A DNA stretch of 64,000 nt, taken from NCBI RefSeq assembly GCF_000349725.1, contig NZ_KB714693.1:138433-202432 (forward strand), read 5' to 3'. Both the position numbers and the translations under genes were made by a program. The notes below the pieces were generated by a model. The model worked only from the letters and a program-made list of their open reading frames with translations, did no database searches and was not told where the DNA came from. The stretch is from Ligilactobacillus pobuzihii E100301 = KCTC 13174 (GTDB lineage Bacteria; Bacillota; Bacilli; Lactobacillales; Lactobacillaceae). Within the stretch, counting starts at the first letter, position 1. Each line of letters begins with the position of its first letter. This document shows positions 20,257-29,068 of this stretch, piece after piece.

Positions 20257-21333
20257 TTAATTAATTTTTTTGACAGAGTTCCGAAGCTGCATCTGCGGGT
20301 GATGTACGATCGAGTCAAAATTTTTCCCTTTGATCAAAGCTAAGATACCTTTACCCGCTTCTTGTCCAACTCGTGTTCGTTGGTAATTCATAGTTGTCAA
20401 TCCAGGGCCTAAATAAGCGGATGAGTCAAAATTATCAAAGCCAACTAGCGAGATATCTTGCGGGATAGTTAAGCTCATTTCCTTAAGTTTTGCTAAGATC
20501 TTAATAGCTAACTGGTCATTATAACAAGCAATTGCGGTCGGCCGGGTATCAGATTTTAAGTAATAGTCCATTTTTTTACTGATTTCGTCAAATGGTTCGT
20601 GTGAACTATACATAATAATATTACCTTCAGATAAATCAAGTGACAATTCTTGGTAGGCTTGCATGAACCCCCCCATACGATGGATACCTTGGGTATCATC
20701 AACTTGAAAAAGACCTAAGATATTTTTGTGGCCCATTTTTAGTAGGTAGGTAATCAAGCTTTTTTCCGCTAAAGTATCGTCATTTAAAATTACTGGTGCA
20801 TCTATTTCAGGGTATTTGGCGTTGATAAAAAGCAGGGGGATCTTATTTTTTGAAATTTGCTCATAAATATCTAGATTTCGGTTGGGCTTTGCACTCTCAC
20901 TAGGTTCAATGATCAAGCCTGCTACTTGTGAGTCTAGCATTTTAATCAGGCTCAAACGCTCTTTTTCTGGATCATTGTGGGTGTTTGCGAGTAATAATGA
21001 ATAGTTTTCCTGTCCGATCTCCGTATCGATTTGTGAGATAACTTTTGGAAAAATATAGTCAGCAATGTGTGTACAAATTAAGCCGATCGTTTTACTTTCG
21101 GTATTTGCACACCATTTTTTATTCCATTCTTCAACGTACATTCCACTTCCTTGCACTTTATAGATAAAATGCTCATTTTGAAGCTCTGTCAAAGCTTTGC
21201 GTACAGCATAGCGTGAGACAGAAAACGTGGACATTAATTCTGTTTCTGTAGGTAATTTATCGTCCATTTTATATGAACTAAAAGTTATTTGATTCTTTAA
21301 CTTCTCTTTGACCTTAGTGTAATCATTTTTCAT
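20257..21333 (-). CDS. araR: Arabinose operon repressor AraR (GntR/LacI hybrid)
   Basis: N-terminal GntR winged helix (about 1-70, FSVSRYAVRKALTEL) fused to a LacI/periplasmic-binding-like effector domain (SKTIGLICTHIADYIF, ISLVGFDNFDSSAYLGPGLTT). This fusion is characteristic of AraR. I place the start at ATG 21333 because GGAG lies 9 nt upstream of it; an ATG at 21348 has no binding site. Divergent from the arabinose genes, which it should repress in the absence of arabinose. Confidence 0.9.
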   Translation of the reverse strand: MKNDYTKVKEKLKNQITFSSYKMDDKLPTETELMSTFSVSRYAVRKALTELQNEHFIYKVQGSGMYVEEWNKKWCANTESKTIGLICTHIADYIFPKVISQIDTEIGQENYSLLLANTHNDPEKERLSLIKMLDSQVAGLIIEPSESAKPNRNLDIYEQISKNKIPLLFINAKYPEIDAPVILNDDTLAEKSLITYLLKMGHKNILGLFQVDDTQGIHRMGGFMQAYQELSLDLSEGNIIMYSSHEPFDEISKKMDYYLKSDTRPTAIACYNDQLAIKILAKLKEMSLTIPQDISLVGFDNFDSSAYLGPGLTTMNYQRTRVGQEAGKGILALIKGKNFDSIVHHPQMQLRNSVKKIN

Positions 21334-21551
21334 TTTCTCTAACTCCATAATTTGTTTGAATAAATTTTATGTCATATAAATAGGATACCACAAGCAGCTT
21401 GCTTTGTGAAAAGGGCTTAATTCTCTCTTTATTATAGCTAGGTAGTACGCAATTAATACCAAATAATAAGATAAGGCAAAAAAATAAATAAAAGTTTCAC
21501 AAAAAATGAAAGCTTGATATAAAAGGGCTTACAATGAAATTGTTTCACATA

Positions 21552-21595
21552 TTTATGCGAATGAATTTTTTGAGAGGTTGAATTATTCGCATAAA
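21552..21595. promoter_or_regulatory. 11-bp inverted repeat in the ara control region
   Basis: TTTATGCGAAT (21552-21562) and its exact complement ATTCGCATAAA (21585-21595), centres 33 bp (about three helical turns) apart. Within the 350-bp araR-transporter gap, which holds no gene. Likely a paired regulator site, probably AraR, although it does not resemble the Bacillus AraR operator. Confidence 0.5.
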
Positions 21596-21606
21596 ATTAC
21601 TATTAT

Positions 21607-21620
21607 TAAAAACGTTTACA
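21607..21620. promoter_or_regulatory. cre-like site in the ara control region
   Basis: Reverse strand TGTAAACGTTTTTA has the TGTAAACG core and one clear mismatch (C to T) plus a weak end. It lies 67 nt upstream of the transporter start, suitable for catabolite repression. Confidence 0.5.
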
Positions 21621-21686
21621 GGAAACGCCTAGTTCACTGAGGACGTTCTTAAACAAAAATGATGGATATAAGGGAGGAAAAATTCC

Positions 21687-23072
21687 GTGGCTCAAGAAAA
21701 GAAGATCTCGAGTAAATTTATTTATTTTTTTGGTTCCTTTGGTGGAATTTTATTTGGTTATGATATTGGCGTCATGACAGGTGCTTTGCCTTTTCTAAAA
21801 AATGACTGGAATTTGACCAATGCTTCTGTTATTGGTTGGATCACATCAGCCGTAATGTTTGGGGCAATTTTTGGTGGTGCCTTTGCTGGACAACTTTCAG
21901 ATAAGTATGGTCGTCGTAAGATGATTTTAGTTTCGGCAGTGATTTTTGCTATTTTCTCATTACTTTCTATGGTATCGCCTGAAAATGGTTCAACGTATTT
22001 GATCATAATCAGAATGTTGTTAGGTTTGGCTGTGGGGGCTGCTTCAGCTCTGGTGCCAGCATATATGTCGGAAATGGCGCCTGCTAATGCGCGGGGTAGT
22101 TTATCTGGGTTGAACCAGACAATGATCACGTTAGGTATGCTTTTATCATATGTGATGGACTTTGTTTTAAAAGATTTACCACAAGCATGGGGTTGGCGTG
22201 TCATGCTGGGTTGTGCTGCAATTCCAGCTGTGATTTTATTGGCCGGTGTGATGAAGTTACCTGAATCACCACGTTTCTTGATCAATCATGGAAAGCCAGA
22301 CGAAGCACGTAAGGTTTTGTCATATATTCGTAAAGATAAAAGTGAAATTGACTCCGAAATGCAATCGATCAGAGATACTTCTAAGCAAGAAAGTTCTGCT
22401 GCTAAAAAAACATCTTGGGGTACATTATTTACCGGTAAATATCGTTATCTAGTAATGGCCGGTGTTGGTGTTGCTACTTTCCAGCAATTTCAAGGTGCTA
22501 ACGCAATTTTCTATTACATCCCATTGATCATTGAAGATGTAACTGGTAAGGCTGCTGATTCAGCTTTAGTTTGGCCAGTGATCCAAGGTGTGATCTTAGT
22601 TCTAGGTTCGCTTTTGTATATTGCGATCGCCGAAAAAGTTAAACGGCGGACATTGTTACTTATGGGTGGTACTGTAATGGGCTTGTCGTTTATCTTACCA
22701 GCTATTTTAAATGCAATGATCGATAACTTAAATCCATTCACAACTGTCGTATTCTTATTTATCTATGTTGCATTCTACTCATTTACATGGGCCCCATTAA
22801 CCTGGGTCATTGTTGGTGAAATGTTCCCACTTGCTATTCGTGGTCGGGCTTCAGGTTTAGCTTCTTCCATGAACTGGGTCGGATCATGGGCCGTTGGTCT
22901 GATTTTCCCAATTATGACAGCTGCAATGTCACAAGAAATAGTTTTTGCAATTTTCGGTGTAATTTGTTTGGCAGGTGTTTTGTTCGTCCGTTACTGTGTT
23001 CCGGAAACGAAGGGACGTACACTTGAAGAAATCGAAGAAGCTGGAATGAATCATAGTAAGAACAAAGACTAG
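21687..23072 (+). CDS. Sugar-proton symporter, MFS sugar-porter family (arabinose uptake)
   Basis: 461-residue 12-segment MFS permease of the AraE/XylE type: FGYDIGVMTGALPFL in the first helix, DKYGRRK between helices 2 and 3, PESPRFLI before the central loop, and PETKGRTLEEIE at the C-terminus. The start is GTG at 21687 after AGGGAGGAAA. First gene of the arabinose operon, 13 nt before araB, so L-arabinose (perhaps xylose) is the likely substrate. Confidence 0.92.
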   Translation: MAQEKKISSKFIYFFGSFGGILFGYDIGVMTGALPFLKNDWNLTNASVIGWITSAVMFGAIFGGAFAGQLSDKYGRRKMILVSAVIFAIFSLLSMVSPENGSTYLIIIRMLLGLAVGAASALVPAYMSEMAPANARGSLSGLNQTMITLGMLLSYVMDFVLKDLPQAWGWRVMLGCAAIPAVILLAGVMKLPESPRFLINHGKPDEARKVLSYIRKDKSEIDSEMQSIRDTSKQESSAAKKTSWGTLFTGKYRYLVMAGVGVATFQQFQGANAIFYYIPLIIEDVTGKAADSALVWPVIQGVILVLGSLLYIAIAEKVKRRTLLLMGGTVMGLSFILPAILNAMIDNLNPFTTVVFLFIYVAFYSFTWAPLTWVIVGEMFPLAIRGRASGLASSMNWVGSWAVGLIFPIMTAAMSQEIVFAIFGVICLAGVLFVRYCVPETKGRTLEEIEEAGMNHSKNKD

Positions 23073-23085
23073 GAGGTAATTTCTG

Positions 23086-24699
23086 ATGAATATTGCTGAA
23101 ATAGCAAAAGAAATTCAGGCAGGTAAAACAGCTTTAGGGATCGAACTTGGCTCAACACAGATCAAATCAGTTCTAGTAACAGAAGATTTTAACCCCGTCG
23201 CTTCTGGTAGTTTTTTGTGGGAAAACAGTTTAAAAGATGGTGTATGGACTTATTCTTTAGACGAGATCTGGGATGGTATCAAACAAAGCTACCAACAAAT
23301 GGCAGCCGAAGTTTCAACTAAATATCATATTCAACTTGAAAAAATAGGTTCGATCGGTGTTAGTGCGATGATGCATGGCTACTTAGCTTTTAATAAAGAT
23401 AATGAATTATTAGTTCCATTTAGAACATGGAGAAACACGATCACAGGTGATGCTGCTGAAGAATTGACTAAGTTGTTTAATTTCAATATTCCATTACGTT
23501 GGAGTATTGCCCATCTTTACCATGCAATCTTGCAAAAAGAAGAACATGTTAAAGATGTAGACTTCATTACAACATTAGCTGGATACGTGCATTGGCAATT
23601 GTCAGGCAATAAAAATATCGGTGTCGGTGATGCATCAGGAATGTTCCCGATTGACAAAAACGGACAATTTGACCAAGAAAAAATGGCTCAGTTCGAGGAC
23701 TTAGATTTGGTCAAACAATATCCTTGGAAGCTGCAAGATATTTTACCAACAGTATTAGAAGCTGGTCAAAGTGCCGGTAAATTAACAAAGGCAGGTGCTA
23801 AGTTACTTGATCCGAGTGGTAACTTACAAGCAGGTAGTGTCATGGCACCACCCGAAGGCGATGCGGGGACTGGTATGATCTCAACTAATAGTGTTAGAGA
23901 ACGGACAGGTAATATTTCAGTTGGTACTTCAGAATTTTCAATGAATGTTTTAGATAAACCATTGAAAAAAGTACACCGTGATATCGATATCGTGCAAACA
24001 CCCGATGGTTTACCTGTTGCGATGGTCCACATTAATAACTGTTCCTCTGATATTAATGCTTGGGCTGATATCTTTAAGGAATTTGCCGGGCGTTTAGGCA
24101 TCAACCTTAAACCAGATGAACTGTATTCGACTTTATTCTTAGATACTACTAAAGGTGATCCAGATGCTGGCGGCTTAGTTAACTACAGTTATCTTTCAGG
24201 TGAACCTGTAACGAAGACTGATGAAGGACGACCGTTATTTGTCAGAACACCAAATAGTAACTTTAACTTAGCTAACTTTATGACGGCTCAATTGTACTCA
24301 GCTTTTGCTCCACTTAAAATCGGGATGGATATCTTGATCCATGAAGAAGGAGTTTCAACTGATGTAATGATCGCGCAAGGTGGTTTGTTCAAGACACCTG
24401 TTGTTGCACAACAAGTACTATCTAACGCTTTGAATTTACCGATCTCTGTCATGACAAATGCCAGCGTTGGTGGCCCTTGGGGAATGGCTGTTTTAGCACA
24501 GTATGTAGCTTCAGGAGCTAAAGAATCATTGGCTGATTACTTGGATACGAAAGTTTTCTCTGATTCAGAAACAATGACATTAAGCCCAGAAAAAGAGGGC
24601 GTTGATGGTTATGAGAAGTACATTGAACGCTATCAAGCAGGACTCCGCGTTGAAGATCAAGCTACAGTTTTAGAAGATCCAGTCGAAAAACAACAATAA
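23086..24699 (+). CDS. araB: L-ribulokinase
   Basis: 537-residue FGGY-type kinase with LGIELGSTQIKSVLV at the N-terminus and the second phosphate motif around GNISVGTSEFSMNV. Phosphorylates L-ribulose to L-ribulose-5-phosphate. It belongs to the lactobacillar AraB type. Lies between the transporter and araD, 12 nt before araD. Confidence 0.93.
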   Translation: MNIAEIAKEIQAGKTALGIELGSTQIKSVLVTEDFNPVASGSFLWENSLKDGVWTYSLDEIWDGIKQSYQQMAAEVSTKYHIQLEKIGSIGVSAMMHGYLAFNKDNELLVPFRTWRNTITGDAAEELTKLFNFNIPLRWSIAHLYHAILQKEEHVKDVDFITTLAGYVHWQLSGNKNIGVGDASGMFPIDKNGQFDQEKMAQFEDLDLVKQYPWKLQDILPTVLEAGQSAGKLTKAGAKLLDPSGNLQAGSVMAPPEGDAGTGMISTNSVRERTGNISVGTSEFSMNVLDKPLKKVHRDIDIVQTPDGLPVAMVHINNCSSDINAWADIFKEFAGRLGINLKPDELYSTLFLDTTKGDPDAGGLVNYSYLSGEPVTKTDEGRPLFVRTPNSNFNLANFMTAQLYSAFAPLKIGMDILIHEEGVSTDVMIAQGGLFKTPVVAQQVLSNALNLPISVMTNASVGGPWGMAVLAQYVASGAKESLADYLDTKVFSDSETMTLSPEKEGVDGYEKYIERYQAGLRVEDQATVLEDPVEKQQ

Positions 24700-24711
24700 A
24701 GGGTGAGTGGA

Positions 24712-25443
24712 ATGTTAGAAGAGTTAAAACAAGAAGTTTATAAAGCCAATATGCAACTTCCGAGGTTAGACTTAGTTACCTTCACTTGGGGTAACGTTTC
24801 TGGGATCGATCGTGATAAGGGGTTATTTGTCATAAAACCATCCGGAGTCGATTATGACAAGTTGACGCCGGACGACATGGTCGTAGTTGATCTAGACGGA
24901 AATGTTGTTGAAGGTAAACTAAACCCGTCAAGTGATACACCGACTCATACAGTTTTATATAATAAGTTTCCAAATATCGGTGGGATCGTGCATACTCATT
25001 CGCCTTGGGCAGTTGCCTTTGCTTCTGCGGGAGTTGATGTTCCTGCGTTAAATACCACGCATGCAGATACATTTTATGGGCCAGTTCCGGTTTCAGATCC
25101 TTTGTCTAAAGAAGAAATCGAAGATGCCTATGAAGAAAACACAGGTAAAGTTATTGCACGGACATTTAAAGAACGCGGCATCGATGAAGATGCAGTTCCC
25201 GCTGTATTAGTTAACCAACATGGACCATTTACTTGGGGTGCTACTCCAGATAAAGCCGTTTATAATGCGAAGGTCCTTGAGGTTGCAGCTGAAATGGACT
25301 ATCACGCCCTACAATTGGCAGGACATGAACAGATCGGTGTACCACAATATTTATTGGATAAACATTATTACAGAAAACATGGTAAGAATGCTTACTACGG
25401 CCAGGACAATGCCCAGTCACAATCACATGCTAAACGAAAGTAG
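24712..25443 (+). CDS. araD: L-ribulose-5-phosphate 4-epimerase
   Basis: 243-residue class II aldolase-fold epimerase. Zinc ligand motif VHTHSPWA and later NQHGPFTWG; TWGNVSGID near the start. Converts L-ribulose-5-phosphate to D-xylulose-5-phosphate. I choose ATG 24712 because GGGTGAG lies just before it; GTG 24703 is an alternative in the same frame. araA follows after ~100 bp. Confidence 0.95.
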   Translation: MLEELKQEVYKANMQLPRLDLVTFTWGNVSGIDRDKGLFVIKPSGVDYDKLTPDDMVVVDLDGNVVEGKLNPSSDTPTHTVLYNKFPNIGGIVHTHSPWAVAFASAGVDVPALNTTHADTFYGPVPVSDPLSKEEIEDAYEENTGKVIARTFKERGIDEDAVPAVLVNQHGPFTWGATPDKAVYNAKVLEVAAEMDYHALQLAGHEQIGVPQYLLDKHYYRKHGKNAYYGQDNAQSQSHAKRK

Positions 25444-25546
25444 TGAGGCTAAAATTGTTCGTTAACTAATTATGTGTATCAATTATAAAAATCGAGTGGC
25501 GTGTTAAAAAGCACAAAAGCTCAAAAAAATCTAAGGAGTGTTTTGA

Positions 25547-26971
25547 ATGTTATCAGTACCAGAGTATGAATTTTGGTTTGCCGCAGGTAGTCAACCTCTT
25601 TATGGTGAAGACACATTGAAGAGTGTGGCTGATGATGCTAAAAAGATCGTTGAAGGTTTGAACGAAAAGGCTAACTTACCATATAAGATCGTCTTTAAAG
25701 ATGTTTTAACAGATGCTGATGGTATCACTCAGTTTATGAAAGATGCTAACTACAACGATAAGGTCGCAGGTGTGATCACATGGATGCACACATTTTCACC
25801 GGCCAAAAACTGGATCCGTGGTACTAAATTATTACAAAAACCTTTGTTGCACTTTGCTACACAATATGCAGAAGGTATTCCTTATGAAACAATGGATTTT
25901 GATTACATGAACTTGAACCAAAGTGCTCATGGTGATCGTGAATATGGATACGTCAACGCTCGTTTGAATAAACAAAATAAAGTCATTTATGGTTTCTGGG
26001 GCGATAAAGATGTTCAAAAAGAAATCGCTGATTGGGAAGATGTTGCGGTTGCTTACAACGAATCATTCAATTTAAAGGTTGTTCGTTTCGGTGATACAAT
26101 GCGTGACGTTGCTGTTACAGAAGGTGACAAGGTTCAAGCTCAGATCCAACTTGGCTGGACGGTTGACTACTACCCGATCGCAGACTTAGTTGAAGAGATC
26201 AACAAAGTTACTGAAAAAGAGATCGATGCTGAATACGAAGATTTGAAGTCTAAGTATGAATTAGTTCAAGGCGATAATGATACTGAAAAATACGAACATG
26301 CAGTTCGTTATCAATTGAAACAATATATCGCTATGAAACGGTTCTTCGAGCGTGGTGGTTACTCAGCATTTACAACTAACTTCCAAGACTTACATGATAT
26401 GGAAGAATTACAAGGCTTATCCGCTCAATTGTTGATGCGCGATGGTTATGGATTTGCTGGTGAAGGTGACTGGAAGACGGCTGCTTTATTGCGGATCTTC
26501 AAGATTATGACACATAACAAGCAAACAGCCTTCATGGAAGACTATATCCTTGACTTGCGTAAAGGTCATGAAGCGATCCTCGGTTCTCATATGCTAGAAG
26601 TTGATCCTTCGATCGCATCTGAAAAACCACGTGTTGAAGTTCATCCATTAGATATTGGGGGTAAAGATGATCCTGCACGTTTGGTATTTACTGGTTCTGA
26701 AGGTGACGCTATCGATGTTACAATGGCTGATTTCCGTGATGGCTTTAAGATCATCAGTTATCCAGTTGAAGCTAATAAACCAGAAAGTGAAACACCGCAT
26801 TTGCCAGTTGCTAAGCAATTATGGACTCCAAAAGTTGGCTTGAAGAAGGGTGCTACAGACTGGATCCACGCTGGTGGAGGTCATCATACAGTATTCTCAT
26901 TCACTGCTAGTGAACAACAAGTTGCTGATTTAGCAAACTTATACCAAGCAAACTTGGTTGAAATCAAATAA
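25547..26971 (+). CDS. araA: L-arabinose isomerase
   Basis: 474-residue isomerase converting L-arabinose to L-ribulose. Typical stretches: [17 protein letters not shown] at the start, [14 protein letters not shown], and C-terminal [27 protein letters not shown] precedes the ATG. Last gene of the operon; a terminator lies at 27052-27090. Confidence 0.97.
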   Translation: MLSVPEYEFWFAAGSQPLYGEDTLKSVADDAKKIVEGLNEKANLPYKIVFKDVLTDADGITQFMKDANYNDKVAGVITWMHTFSPAKNWIRGTKLLQKPLLHFATQYAEGIPYETMDFDYMNLNQSAHGDREYGYVNARLNKQNKVIYGFWGDKDVQKEIADWEDVAVAYNESFNLKVVRFGDTMRDVAVTEGDKVQAQIQLGWTVDYYPIADLVEEINKVTEKEIDAEYEDLKSKYELVQGDNDTEKYEHAVRYQLKQYIAMKRFFERGGYSAFTTNFQDLHDMEELQGLSAQLLMRDGYGFAGEGDWKTAALLRIFKIMTHNKQTAFMEDYILDLRKGHEAILGSHMLEVDPSIASEKPRVEVHPLDIGGKDDPARLVFTGSEGDAIDVTMADFRDGFKIISYPVEANKPESETPHLPVAKQLWTPKVGLKKGATDWIHAGGGHHTVFSFTASEQQVADLANLYQANLVEIK

Positions 26972-26985
26972 GAAATAACTATGAT

Positions 26986-27001
26986 TGTTTCACGTGAAAC
27001 A
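26986..27001. other. parS site 1 (ParB/Spo0J binding)
   Basis: TGTTTCACGTGAAACA, a perfect 16-bp palindrome matching the conserved bacterial parS, extended to 20 bp here. One of three in the window. About 10 kb from dnaA, directly after araA. Confidence 0.88.
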
Positions 27002-27051
27002 ATTTAGTCAGGAAAACACATACGACGTATAAAGTTTGAATCATAAGGTTA

Positions 27052-27090
27052 AACAGAGCAGTTCTTGATCAGGGGGGCTGCTCTGTTTTT
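27052..27090 (+). terminator. Terminator of the arabinose operon
   Basis: AACAGAGCAG pairs perfectly with CTGCTCTGTT across a 16-nt loop, followed by TTTTT counting the stem end. Confidence 0.85.
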
Positions 27091-27104
27091 ATGCGTAAAA
27101 GGGG

Positions 27105-27195
27105 GCTGGGACAAAACTAGCTGTCCAATACTAAAAGGGCTGTCGATCTATCCCATTAAATGGATAAATCGACAGCCCTTAAACGTGTTCCAAAA
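27105..27195 (+). repeat. Intergenic hairpin repeat, copy R2
   Basis: Same layout as R1: GCTGGGACAAAACTAGCTGT, a long stem (GGGCTGTCGATCTATCC paired with its near complement around ATTAAA) and CGTGTTCCAAAA. Lies between convergent araA and the L,D-transpeptidase gene. TTTT follows the stem on the minus strand. Confidence 0.85.
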
Positions 27196-27232
27196 CATCT
27201 TTTGTCTCACTCTTTAAAATAGCTTTTTTAAT

Positions 27233-28651
27233 TTAAGATGCTAACCCATCACCGTATACGATCACAGGCATGCCTTGTTGACTACGAGCAAATAGTTTTT
27301 TCATATCAGCTGGAGCGACATTGATGCAACCGTTTGAACCTTGTTCGTGACGTACTGCTGGATTTCCTAATGTTTTTTTGGGGACCCACGGCGCTGAGTG
27401 AATAAAGATCCCATCATCAGTTAGATCCATGGCTTGGGGCACATGCGATTCATATTTAGAACCGTCATTAGATGTACCACGCATAGTCATAGGAGCTTTA
27501 CGCCATTTAATATAATAATAACCAGTCGGAGTCGCGATGTTAACCTTGGGCGAACCGGTATTAACGGGGGCTTTTTGAACAACTTTGTTGTTTTCTACCA
27601 GATAAAGTTGTTCGTGAGTTAAGTCAACTTCGATGTGATTTTCTTTTTTAATGTCATTCAAAGTATCTTTATCGAATTTTTGTTCAGCGTTATTGATGTT
27701 TTTTGCGGCGATATCAAGCTTTCCGTTTAATAATTGTTCTTGTAAATAGCGTCCTTCATCATATTCCTTTAGATTCCAGCCAAGAGTCCCTTGTGTATTT
27801 TCAAAAGAAACATTTTGTCCTTGAACAGTTGTGAAATCAGCTTTTTGTGAACCGGATAAAGCATATTTTTGATTGATCTTATGAATATAGTTGGAGCTGG
27901 GACTTAGGTTTAAATCAGGGCCCTTTTCAGTGATCGTACCTTCAGTTAATACGTCCTTAACAGGTGTAGTTTCTGTTTTGCCCATTACTTTATACTTGAA
28001 GTCTTGCCCTAAAATATCATTTATTTTTGCATATTCTTTTTTGCCATCCCAAGAAGGCTTTTTCATAATGACATTCAACGTTTGTTTTGGATCATTATTG
28101 GGATCCAATTTTGAACTAACCTTTTTGAAGGTTGCTTCTGGATCGATCTGATCACCAGCTTTTGCTTCTTGTAACTGGGCTTTTCCATCTGCCAGCTTGA
28201 TTTGCGCGTTTTGTGGTGCAGTTCGCTGCTGGTTAGATTGCTTGATTTTTTGTGTAATTTGTTTTTTTTGTTTATCTAAACTGTCAATGGCAGCTTTCTT
28301 ATCGTAGATACTAGTCTTTTTGGCTGGGTCAGCTTTGCTGGCAAACGGATGAATGCGTCTTTGATGCATTAAATCTTTTAATTCATCACGATAAGCGTGG
28401 TTGGCGGCTATTTTCAATTGTCCTTGATAGATAGTCTTCTTAGTTTTAGGATCCTTGAGCGTAAATTCTGGTTCCTTCAGATTCGAACTAATTTTAGTGT
28501 CTGCGTCTTTATAGGATAGTTTGCCGACTTGCACACCTTGAACAACAGTATCTTTGGCAAAGTGTGTGGCGCGCCAGCCATAATAGCCACCTCCGCTTGC
28601 AGCAAGTATAGCGATCACGACTACTAACCAGATCTTATTATTAGTTTTCAA
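27233..28651 (-). CDS. L,D-transpeptidase (YkuD) with N-terminal PG-binding-4 region
   Basis: 472-residue surface enzyme. Residues ~8-26 form a membrane anchor or signal (WLVVVIAILAASGGGYYGW). The middle is a long charged region of the peptidoglycan-binding-4 type, and the C-terminal ~125 residues are YkuD, with catalytic HEQGSNGCINV (Cys in SNGC) and IFIHSAPW. It can make 3-3 cross-links or anchor molecules to peptidoglycan. TTG start preceded by AAAGGTG. Monocistronic. Confidence 0.93.
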   Translation of the reverse strand: MKTNNKIWLVVVIAILAASGGGYYGWRATHFAKDTVVQGVQVGKLSYKDADTKISSNLKEPEFTLKDPKTKKTIYQGQLKIAANHAYRDELKDLMHQRRIHPFASKADPAKKTSIYDKKAAIDSLDKQKKQITQKIKQSNQQRTAPQNAQIKLADGKAQLQEAKAGDQIDPEATFKKVSSKLDPNNDPKQTLNVIMKKPSWDGKKEYAKINDILGQDFKYKVMGKTETTPVKDVLTEGTITEKGPDLNLSPSSNYIHKINQKYALSGSQKADFTTVQGQNVSFENTQGTLGWNLKEYDEGRYLQEQLLNGKLDIAAKNINNAEQKFDKDTLNDIKKENHIEVDLTHEQLYLVENNKVVQKAPVNTGSPKVNIATPTGYYYIKWRKAPMTMRGTSNDGSKYESHVPQAMDLTDDGIFIHSAPWVPKKTLGNPAVRHEQGSNGCINVAPADMKKLFARSQQGMPVIVYGDGLAS

Positions 28652-29068
28652 ATTTAAAACACCTTTCTGAGCTTTAAATTAAGCGGTTTATTTAAGTTAA
28701 AAATTAGTTTTTAGCTTGAGAAAATAAGCTTGTTAAAAAAAAACTCATATTAGCGTATAATAGCACAAACATTTGTAAGAATACAATATGTTGTTCTTTA
28801 AGATACAGGACAGATTGAATTTTTTTATTCAATAACAAAAATAATTTATATGAAAAAATAGTCTAAAATATATTTAAAATAATTATACTATACCAATTTA
28901 AGGTATGAAAAAATATACTTTGTGAATAATTACGGCTAAAATTAATGCTTGTTAATTAGATCTGAGCAAATACATATATCAAGCGGTTGAAAATGCTTAA
29001 TTTAAGTAATATCATAGTTATATTAACTTTGAATAAAATATATACGCTAACTTTGTGAGGTAATCATA
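28652..29068. other. Divergent promoter region, no gene
   Basis: 417 bp, very AT-rich, between the divergent transpeptidase and fbp genes. I see no ORF with a binding site and no clear hairpin. Promoters for both neighbours must lie here, but none is distinct enough to place. Confidence 0.5.
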
